A DNA stretch of 21,323 nt from JBJXGF01 sp046153015 (GTDB lineage Bacteria; Actinomycetota; Acidimicrobiia; Acidimicrobiales; CAIXPF01): contig JBJXGF010000370.1 in NCBI GenBank assembly GCA_046153015.1, positions 1 through 21,323 of the forward strand, given 5' to 3'. Shown piece by piece: positions 14,095-19,654 of the stretch. A program made the translations under genes and the position numbers. Position 1 is the first letter of the stretch. The number at the start of each line of letters is the position of its first letter. A model generated the notes under the pieces. It was not told the origin of the DNA. It searched no databases and saw nothing but the letters and a program-made list of their open reading frames with translations.

Positions 14095-14877
14095 ATGCTC
14101 AAGCTGTTCCGCCGCTGGTGGAAGTACCTCACCGCCAAGCTCACCGGCTCCTTCAACGAGCGCGCCGACCCCAAGGTGCAGCTCGAGCAGGCGATCCTCG
14201 AGGCGCAGGAGCAGCACCGCCGCCTCACCGAGCAGGCGGCCAACGTGATCGCCAACCAGAAGCAGACCGAGCTCCGCCTCAACCGCAAGCTCGAGGAGTA
14301 CGAGAAGCTCAACGCCAACGCACGCCAGGCCGTGATGATGGCCGACAACGCGGCGAAGGGCGGCGACGCAGCCAAGGCGCTGCAGTACACCCAGGCGGCG
14401 GAGGCCTTCGCCGGCAAGCTCGTGGCCGTCGAGGCCGAGATCGAGGACCTGAAGGCGCTGTCGCTGCAGACGACCCAGGCGTCCGACGCGGCGAAGGCGG
14501 CGGTGCAGCAGAACTCCTCCGCGCTGCAGAAGAAGCTGGCCGACCGCCAGAAGCTGATGGGCCAGCTCGACCAGGCTCGCATGCAGGAGCAGATGAACAA
14601 GGCGATGACCAGCCTTTCCGCCACCGTCGGCGAGGACGTGCCCTCCCTCGACGAGGTGCGGGAGAAGATCGAAGCCCGCTACGCCAAGGCACGCGCCGGC
14701 GCGGAGCTGCAGCAGAGCTCGGTCGAGGGGCACATGCTCGAGATCGAGCAGGCGGCCAGCAACACCGAAGCCCAGGCTCGTCTCGAGCAGATCCGGGCGC
14801 AGCTGGGCATCGGCGCCGCGGCGGCGGAGGCCCCCGCCCCCCAGGCCGGCGCCGCGCAGCCCGACCCAGCGAGCTAG
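14095..14877 (+). CDS. pspA: PspA/IM30 family phage-shock protein
   Basis: A 260-residue member of the PspA/Vipp1 family, ESCRT-III-related proteins that polymerise on the inner face of the membrane and repair it under stress. The start MLKLFRRWWKYL is an amphipathic helix that binds membrane. Almost everything after residue 25 is a long helical hairpin (DPKVQLEQAILEAQEQHRRL, QTELRLNRKLEEYEKL, AGKLVAVEAEIEDLKAL) ending in an Ala/Pro-rich tail. Length is in the family range. No ribosome binding site is visible; a TAGACT element stands eight bases upstream. The stop codon's last base is the first base of the first downstream repeat unit. It converges with proB. Confidence 0.95.
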   Translation: MLKLFRRWWKYLTAKLTGSFNERADPKVQLEQAILEAQEQHRRLTEQAANVIANQKQTELRLNRKLEEYEKLNANARQAVMMADNAAKGGDAAKALQYTQAAEAFAGKLVAVEAEIEDLKALSLQTTQASDAAKAAVQQNSSALQKKLADRQKLMGQLDQARMQEQMNKAMTSLSATVGEDVPSLDEVREKIEARYAKARAGAELQQSSVEGHMLEIEQAASNTEAQARLEQIRAQLGIGAAAAEAPAPQAGAAQPDPAS

Positions 14878-15059
14878 CTCACCCCTCCCGTCCTTGGGGG
14901 CTTGCGCCCCCAGACCCCATCGGCGCCCGGCTCGCTGGCGCTCCCCGAGCGCCCCGGCTTCGCTTCGCTCACCCCTCCCGTCCTGGGGGCTGCGCCCCCA
15001 GACCCCATCGGCGCCCGGCTCGCTGGCGCTCCCCGAGCGCCCCGGCTTCGCTTCGCTCA
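14877..15059 (-). repeat. Two tandem TGAGC repeat units filling the pspA-proB gap
   Basis: Two near-identical direct units, 90 and 88 bases long, each with plus-strand edge GCTCACCCCTCCCGTCC, a hairpin, GACCCCATCGGCGCCCGG and CGGCTTCGCTTC. They differ chiefly by two inserted T in the left unit. The right unit's hairpin is perfect (14983-15001: eight pairs, three-base loop). They fill the gap between the two convergent stop codons exactly: the left edge shares the last base of pspA's TAG, and the right edge gives the TGA of proB. The hairpin may act as a terminator or RNA-stability element for both genes, but no U-run follows. Confidence 0.9.
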
Positions 15060-16148
15060 CCCGGGCACCAGGACGAGGTCGTCGCGGTGGATGACCTCGT
15101 GCGGTGCGCCGTTGGGGAGGGCGGCGGTGCGCCGGCCGAGCACGGCGGCGAGGCTGCCGGCGTCGAGGGCGACCAGGCCCTTGGCGAACACCTCGCCCGT
15201 CGGGTCGAGCACCTCGACCGCGTCGCCGGGCGCGAAACGGCCCCGCACCTCGACCACGCCGGCCGGCAGCAGCGACGCGCCCCGTTCGAGCAACGCCCGG
15301 CGGGCGCCGGCGTCGACCACGACCGAGCCGGCGGCCGGCGCCGCGAACGCGATCCACAGCTTCTTGGCGGTGAGCTTGCGCTCGTGGGGCAGCACGACTG
15401 TGCCCACCCCGGGCTGACCGGCCACGGCGTCGACGAGCACGCGCTCGCGCCGGGCGGCGGCGATCGTGGTGCGAACGCCCGACCACGCCGCCATCTTCGC
15501 CGCCGCCAGCTTGCTGGCCATCCCCCCGCTGCCCCGCACGCTGCCGGCGCCGCCGGCCACCGCCTCGAGCGCGGCGTCGATCAGCACGATCTCCTCGATC
15601 AACGAGGCGCTGGCGTCGATGCGAGGGTCGGCGGTGAGCAGGCCCGGCTGGTCGGTGAGCAGCACCAGCAGGTCGGCGGAGATGAGATGGGCGACAAGGG
15701 CCGAGATGAGATCGTTGTCGCCGAAACGGATCGCGTCGTCGGCGACGGCGTCGTTCTCGTTGATGATCGGCACGACGCCGAGCTCGAGCAGGCGGAGCAG
15801 CGTGCCCCGGGCGTGCAGGTACTGGCTGCGGTCGAAGAAGTCGAGCGGTGAGAGCAGCACCTGGCCGCCGACGAGACCGTGACGGCTGAGCGCCTCGTCG
15901 TACACCCCCATGAGCCGGCTCTGGCCCACCGCCGAGAGCGCCTGCAGGGTCACCGCATCCCGGGGCCGAGCGGACAGTTCGAGCGCGGTGACGCCGGCGG
16001 TGATCGCGCCGGAGGTGACGAGCACCACGTGATGCCCGCGGCCCCGCACGTGGGCGGCCTCCGAGCACAGCTTCGCGATGGCGGCGCGGTCCACGCCGCC
16101 GGCTGGGTCGGTCACCGACGAGGTGCCGATCTTGGCCACGACGATCAC
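15057..16148 (-). CDS. proB: Glutamate 5-kinase
   Basis: First step of proline synthesis: phosphorylates glutamate at the gamma-carboxylate. The 363-residue protein has the amino-acid-kinase domain (about 1-255: AKIGTSSVTD at 5-14, VLVTSGAITAG at 42-52, PIINENDAVADD at 127-138, FGDNDLISALVA at 142-153, TDQPGLLTADPR at 165-176 and GSGGMASKLAAAK at 206-218) and a C-terminal PUA domain (about 272-345). The GTG at 16148 overlaps the stop of obg by four bases (GTGA), with GAGG sequences upstream, so it is translationally coupled to obg. Its TGA stop is the edge of the repeat array. proA, its usual neighbour, lies about 3.3 kb further along, beyond the rightward psp block. Confidence 0.97.
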   Translation of the reverse strand: MIVVAKIGTSSVTDPAGGVDRAAIAKLCSEAAHVRGRGHHVVLVTSGAITAGVTALELSARPRDAVTLQALSAVGQSRLMGVYDEALSRHGLVGGQVLLSPLDFFDRSQYLHARGTLLRLLELGVVPIINENDAVADDAIRFGDNDLISALVAHLISADLLVLLTDQPGLLTADPRIDASASLIEEIVLIDAALEAVAGGAGSVRGSGGMASKLAAAKMAAWSGVRTTIAAARRERVLVDAVAGQPGVGTVVLPHERKLTAKKLWIAFAAPAAGSVVVDAGARRALLERGASLLPAGVVEVRGRFAPGDAVEVLDPTGEVFAKGLVALDAGSLAAVLGRRTAALPNGAPHEVIHRDDLVLVPG

Positions 16149-17407
16149 GGGCGGGCCTCGTCCTCCTCGTAGTCGAAGCTGAACCCCCCGATGTGGACGG
16201 TGTCGCCGGCGCGGGCGCCCGCCCGGGCCAACGCCCGATCCACGCCCATGCTGCGCAGCCGCTGACGGGCGTAGTCGAGCGCGTCGGGATTGGTGAGATC
16301 GGACAGCGCCACCGCCCGTTCGGCCTGCCGGCCCCGCACGACCAGCTCCCCGCGAACGTCGCGCTCGACCCAGAACCCGACGGGTGCGGGCCGGTGGATC
16401 ACCACCGCGTCGGACTCCGGCTCGGCGTCGCGGGCCGCGGTCACGAGGTCGGCCAGCCGGCCGGTCAGCTCCGCCAGGCCGAGGCCGGTCAGCGCCGAGA
16501 TGCGCAGGCCCTCGAAGCTGGGCCACGGCGCGCCCGCCTGGCCCTCCGCGTCGGCCTTGGATCCCACCAGCAGCCGCGGCCGGTCGAGCAGCTCGGGCCG
16601 GTACCGTTCGAGCTCGGCCAGCAGCACCCGCTCCTGGTCGGCGGGGTCGAGCCCGTCGGGTGCGGCGAGATCGAGCAGCAGCACCATCGCCCGGGCCCGC
16701 TCGATGTGGCGCAGGAACCGGTGGCCGAGGCCCCGGCCCTCGCTCGCTCCTTCGATGAGGCCGGGGATGTCGGCCACGACGAACTCCCGGCCGTCGTCCA
16801 GGCGCACCACCCCGAGGTTGGGCTCGAGGGTCGTGAACGGGTAGTCGGCGATCTTGGGCTTGGCCGCCGACAGGCGCGAGATCAGCGTGCTCTTGCCGAC
16901 GTTGGGGAAGCCCACCAGCGCCGCGTCGGCCATGAGCTTGAGCTCGAGGCGCAGCCAGCGCTCCTCGCCGTGCTCGCCCTGCTCGGCGAAGCTCGGCGCC
17001 CGGCGCCGGTTGGAGAGGAACCCGGCGTTGCCCTTGCCGCCCTGGCCGCCGGCGGCGGCGAGGAAACGGTCGCCGTGGCCGACGAGATCGGCCAGCGCCT
17101 CACCGTCCCGGTCGGTCACCACCGTGCCGACCGGCACCGCCACGCACAGGTCGGCGCCGGCCCGGCCGGCCTTGCGCTTGCCCTGGCCGTGGAGGCCGTT
17201 CTCGCCGCGCCGGTGCGGGTGGTCGCGAAACGCCAGCAGCGAGGCGACGTTGCGGTCGGCCACGAGCCACACGTCGCCGCCCTTGCCGCCGTCGCCGCCG
17301 TCGGGCCCGCCCTTGGGCACGTGGGCCTCTCGCCGGAACGACACGGCGCCCGCGCCGCCGTCGCCGCCGCGCACGTTGAGCAGGCACTCGTCGACGAACT
17401 GTGACAC
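16145..17407 (-). CDS. obgE: Obg family GTPase (ribosome assembly / stress GTPase)
   Basis: A 420-residue GTPase that binds the large ribosomal subunit and links its assembly to growth and stress. It has the glycine-rich Obg fold (1-158, with GGDGGAGAVSFRREAHVPKGG), the GTPase domain (about 159-328: G1 GFPNVGKS at 166-173, switch I DYPFTTLEPN at 188-197, G3 DIPGLIEG at 213-220) and a C-terminal OCT domain (about 342-412). The G4 motif reads SKAD (283-286) where NKxD is usual, a Ser-for-Asn change that weakens but need not abolish guanine recognition. The GTG start at 17407 fits the leaderless TAATCT element. It is followed by proB with a four-base overlap. Confidence 0.97.
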   Translation of the reverse strand: MSQFVDECLLNVRGGDGGAGAVSFRREAHVPKGGPDGGDGGKGGDVWLVADRNVASLLAFRDHPHRRGENGLHGQGKRKAGRAGADLCVAVPVGTVVTDRDGEALADLVGHGDRFLAAAGGQGGKGNAGFLSNRRRAPSFAEQGEHGEERWLRLELKLMADAALVGFPNVGKSTLISRLSAAKPKIADYPFTTLEPNLGVVRLDDGREFVVADIPGLIEGASEGRGLGHRFLRHIERARAMVLLLDLAAPDGLDPADQERVLLAELERYRPELLDRPRLLVGSKADAEGQAGAPWPSFEGLRISALTGLGLAELTGRLADLVTAARDAEPESDAVVIHRPAPVGFWVERDVRGELVVRGRQAERAVALSDLTNPDALDYARQRLRSMGVDRALARAGARAGDTVHIGGFSFDYEEDEARP

Positions 17408-17442
17408 CCGGACAGATTAGGGGCCGGGCGCGTCACACCCGG
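17401..17442. repeat. Direct repeat pair in the obg/dgt divergent region
   Basis: GTGACACCCGG at 17401-17411 and GTCACACCCGG at 17432-17442 match at ten of eleven positions and start 31 bases apart, about three helical turns. One covers the obg start codon; the other lies just upstream of obg's -10 and next to dgt's -10. This is the arrangement of a paired operator, but chance similarity in GC-rich DNA is possible. Confidence 0.4.
17414..17419 (-). promoter_or_regulatory. -10 element TAATCT, leaderless start of obg-proB
   Basis: TAATCT on the minus strand ends six bases before the GTG at 17407. It is the closest of the set to the TATAAT consensus and would drive obg and proB. Confidence 0.65.
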
Positions 17443-17446
17443 TCCC

Positions 17447-17452
17447 TAAGCT
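17447..17452 (+). promoter_or_regulatory. -10 element TAAGCT, leaderless start of the dGTPase-like gene
   Basis: TAAGCT ends seven bases before the GTG at 17460. The obg and dgt -10 elements lie 27 bases apart, so polymerases at the two promoters would overlap. Confidence 0.6.
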
Positions 17453-17459
17453 CGCCGCG

Positions 17460-18590
17460 GTGGAGATCACCGAGCGAGCGGCGGCCTGGGCGGCCACCAT
17501 GCAGGCCCACCGGAGGGACGAGGAGGGGCTCACCCTCGCCCACCGAGACTCCCGGGCCCGGATCGGCCGGGCCCCCGCCCTGGCCCGCGAACAGCGCGAA
17601 GCGCTCGAGGATCTGGCGTTGGCGGAGGGCGCGACCAGGGCCCGGGGGGCGGGGCAGCGGGCCTCGGCCGAGGCGGCCGATCCGCACCGCACCTGTTTCG
17701 AGCGGGACCGGGACCGCATCCTGCACGCCGCCGCGTTCCGTCGCCTGGCGGGCAAGACCCAGGTGTTCGTGTTCCCCGACGATCACCAGCGCACGCGGCT
17801 CACACACGCGTTGGAGGTGGCCCAGGTGGCGCGTTCGATCGCCCGGGCGCTGCAGCTCAACCTGGCCCTCACCGAGGCGATCGCCCTCGGCCACGACTGC
17901 GGCCACGGGCCCGGCGGTCACGCCAGCGAAGACGCGTTCGGCCCGTACGTGGCCGGCGGCTACGACCACGCGGTGTGGGGGGCCGACGTGGTGCTCGAGC
18001 CGCTGAACCTCTGCGCCGAGACGCTCGACGGGGTGCGCAACCACTCGTGGTCCCGCCCTGCGCCGTCTACGCCCGAGGGTGAGGTGGTGAGCTGGGCCGA
18101 CCGCATCGCGTACGTGTGCCACGACTTCGAGGATGCCGTGTTCGCCGGGATCGTGGCCGAGGAGATGCTGCCGGCGCTCGTGCGGGAGCGCTGCGGACCC
18201 ACCCGGCGGGAGCAGCTCGCCGCGTTCATCCACGGGGTGATCGCCGCCGGGCAGGACACCGGCCGGGTGGGCATGACCGCCCCGCTGGCCGAGGCGCTGG
18301 CCGAGTTCCGGCGGTTCAACTACGAGCGGATCTACCTGCGGCCGGCGTCGATCGCGCAGGGCGACGCGGTGATCGCCCTGCTCCGGGCGCTGGTCGAGCG
18401 CTACGCCGACCGGCCCAACCTGCTGCCCCCGGCTCGCGGGGCCGGGGGCCTGGCCGCGGGCTCACCCGGCGCCGCTCGGGCCGCGGTCGCCTACGTGGCG
18501 GGAATGACCGACCGCTTCGCCTGCCACGCCGCGGTCACCCTTCTCGGCTGGGACCCGGCCCGCCTTCCCCAGGGCATCGGGGCTCGCTGA
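17460..18590 (+). CDS. dgt: Deoxyguanosinetriphosphate triphosphohydrolase-like HD protein
   Basis: A 376-residue HD-superfamily phosphohydrolase like Dgt, which removes triphosphate from dNTPs and controls dNTP pools. The metal-binding set is complete: His116 in RTRLTHALEVAQV, His145-Asp146 in LGHDCGHGPGGHASED and Asp214 in SWADRIAYVCHD. The family lead-in RDRDRILHAAAFRRLAGKTQVF is at about 82-103. The N-terminal 75 residues are a charged, poorly conserved extension with a possible coiled coil, common in the actinobacterial branch. The GTG at 17460 has no ribosome binding site but stands seven bases after TAAGCT. Divergent from obg. The exact substrate (dGTP or other dNTPs) cannot be read from sequence. 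Confidence 0.93.
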   Translation: MEITERAAAWAATMQAHRRDEEGLTLAHRDSRARIGRAPALAREQREALEDLALAEGATRARGAGQRASAEAADPHRTCFERDRDRILHAAAFRRLAGKTQVFVFPDDHQRTRLTHALEVAQVARSIARALQLNLALTEAIALGHDCGHGPGGHASEDAFGPYVAGGYDHAVWGADVVLEPLNLCAETLDGVRNHSWSRPAPSTPEGEVVSWADRIAYVCHDFEDAVFAGIVAEEMLPALVRERCGPTRREQLAAFIHGVIAAGQDTGRVGMTAPLAEALAEFRRFNYERIYLRPASIAQGDAVIALLRALVERYADRPNLLPPARGAGGLAAGSPGAARAAVAYVAGMTDRFACHAAVTLLGWDPARLPQGIGAR

Positions 18591-18591
18591 C

Positions 18592-18625
18592 CGGGCGGCG
18601 CCCGCCCGAGCACGCGATTCCGTGC
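18592..18625. terminator. Two small hairpins between convergent dgt and yjbR-like genes
   Basis: CGGGCG with CGCCCG (six pairs, five-base loop, 18592-18608) and GCACG with CGTGC (five pairs, six-base loop, 18610-18625) fill most of the 42-base gap. No U-run follows, so intrinsic termination is plausible but unproven in either direction. Confidence 0.35.
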
Positions 18626-18632
18626 GCGGGGT

Positions 18633-19004
18633 TCAGCGGGCGTCGAGCAGCGCGACGAGCCGGCGGGAGGCGACCAGCCGGTACGCGTCCTCCACCAACG
18701 CCTCGATCTCGCCCCAGTCGGGCGAGCGATCGAGACAGACGCCGATCCAGCCTCGCCCGCCGACGTAGGGCGGCCGGAAGAACCGGGCCGGGTCCTGCTC
18801 GATCAGCGCGGCCTGCGCCCCGGCGGGCGCCGGGCAGTGGAACGCGAGGTGGTCGGCGCCGTGATGATGGTCGTCGAGCATCACGAAGACCTTCTTGCCC
18901 CGCACGAACCACGTGGGCTCGCCGTGGCTCAGCCGCTCCTCCACCTCCGGCAGGCCGAGGCAGATGGCCCGCAGCCGATCGACCGCGGCGGGCCCGCCGG
19001 CCAT
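18633..19004 (-). CDS. MmcQ/YjbR family protein
   Basis: A 123-residue small alpha/beta protein of the MmcQ/YjbR family, related to the CyaY-like fold of putative DNA-binding proteins; the function is not established. The pattern ICLGLPEVEERLSHGEPTWFVRGKKVFVML (14-43, with HGEPTWFV as signature), then FRPPYVGGRGWIGVCLD and the C-terminal EIEALVEDAYRLVA is typical, and the length is normal. The ATG at 19004 is 21 bases after the rpmA stop codon on the same strand, behind a perfect palindrome; it is probably read with rplU-rpmA. Confidence 0.9.
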   Translation of the reverse strand: MAGGPAAVDRLRAICLGLPEVEERLSHGEPTWFVRGKKVFVMLDDHHHGADHLAFHCPAPAGAQAALIEQDPARFFRPPYVGGRGWIGVCLDRSPDWGEIEALVEDAYRLVASRRLVALLDAR

Positions 19005-19018
19005 GGCGGGGCCCCGCC
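19005..19018. promoter_or_regulatory. Perfect 14-bp palindrome before the yjbR-like start codon
   Basis: GGCGGGGCCCCGCC directly abuts the ATG at 19004 and lies within the 21-base gap to rpmA. In RNA it has no loop and would not fold well alone; as DNA it could be a protein site. GC-rich chance is a real alternative. Confidence 0.25.
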
Positions 19019-19025
19019 GGGCCCG

Positions 19026-19280
19026 CTACTCGCCGGGCTGGATGTCGACGAGCCGACGGCCCTTGCGGAAGCCGAACTTCACCTTGCCAGGCGCGGTGGC
19101 GAAGAGCGTGTCGTCCCCGCCGCGGCCGACGTTCTCGCCGGCATGGAACCGGGTGCCGCGCTGGCGCACGAGGATGGCCCCGGCCTTGACCAGCGTGCCG
19201 TCGAAGCACTTGACGCCGAGGCGCTGGGCCTGTGAATCGCGGCCGTTGCGGGTGGAGCCGCCGCCCTTGGTCTTGGACAT
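19026..19280 (-). CDS. rpmA: Large ribosomal subunit protein bL27
   Basis: An 84-residue ribosomal protein whose N-terminus reaches the peptidyl-transferase centre. The start MSKTKGGGSTRNGRDSQAQR, then GVKCFDGTLVKAGAILVRQRGT and FHAGENVGRGGDDTLFA are diagnostic. Unlike bL27 of Firmicutes there is no cleaved N-terminal extension. It follows rplU by six bases; AAGGGG at the end of rplU is its ribosome binding site. Confidence 0.98.
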   Translation of the reverse strand: MSKTKGGGSTRNGRDSQAQRLGVKCFDGTLVKAGAILVRQRGTRFHAGENVGRGGDDTLFATAPGKVKFGFRKGRRLVDIQPGE

Positions 19281-19286
19281 GGTCGC

Positions 19287-19592
19287 CTACCCCTTCGAGA
19301 TGCCGGTGATCTCGATCAACGAGTGCCGCTGGCGATGACCCCACCGCCGGCGCTGGTTGGTCTTGTTCTTGTAGGTGAACCCGACGATCTTCGGGCCCTT
19401 GGTCTCGCCCAGCACCCGGGCCGAGACCGACGCGGCGGCGAGCTGCGAGGGGCTCGACACGACATCGGCGCCGTCGACCAGCAGGACGGGCGTGAAGCGA
19501 ACCTCATCCGCCTCGCCGAGCAGCTCGACGTCGACCTTGTCGCCCTCGGCGACCCGATACTGCTTTCCGCCGGTCTTGATGACTGCGTACAT
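19287..19592 (-). CDS. rplU: Large ribosomal subunit protein bL21
   Basis: A 101-residue ribosomal protein of the large subunit, binding 23S rRNA. The start MYAVIKTGGKQYRVAEGDKV and the end TYKNKTNQRRRWGHRQRHS with LIEITGI are diagnostic. It is first in the rplU-rpmA unit, in the standard order after an RNase E/G gene. The ATG at 19592 has a TAGGCT element ten bases upstream, giving a leader of only a few bases, and no autoregulatory leader RNA of ordinary length fits between them. Confidence 0.98.
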   Translation of the reverse strand: MYAVIKTGGKQYRVAEGDKVDVELLGEADEVRFTPVLLVDGADVVSSPSQLAAASVSARVLGETKGPKIVGFTYKNKTNQRRRWGHRQRHSLIEITGISKG

Positions 19593-19602
19593 ACGGCCGT
19601 CC

Positions 19603-19608
19603 AGCCTA
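19603..19608 (-). promoter_or_regulatory. -10 element TAGGCT for rplU-rpmA
   Basis: TAGGCT on the minus strand ends ten bases before the rplU ATG at 19592. It lies immediately after two hairpins that follow the RNase E/G gene, so rplU likely has its own promoter. Confidence 0.5.
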
Positions 19609-19613
19609 GCAGG

Positions 19614-19650
19614 GGCCGGCGGGAGTCGCCGGCCAGCGCAGGGAGCGCTG
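19614..19650 (-). terminator. Twin back-to-back hairpins between the RNase E/G gene and rplU
   Basis: On the minus strand CAGCGC with GCGCTG (six pairs, five-base loop, 19634-19650) is followed, sharing one base, by GGCCGGCG with CGCCGGCC (eight pairs, five-base loop, 19614-19634). They start four bases after the RNase gene's stop codon. No U-run follows. They may terminate, protect the 3' end, or act in RNase E/G control. Confidence 0.45.
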
Positions 19651-19654
19651 CACC

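Noticed and set aside
14894..15094. Small rightward open frames across the tandem repeat
   Set aside because: They are translations of the repeat itself (for example GARLAGAPRAPRLRF) and recur wherever the repeat does.
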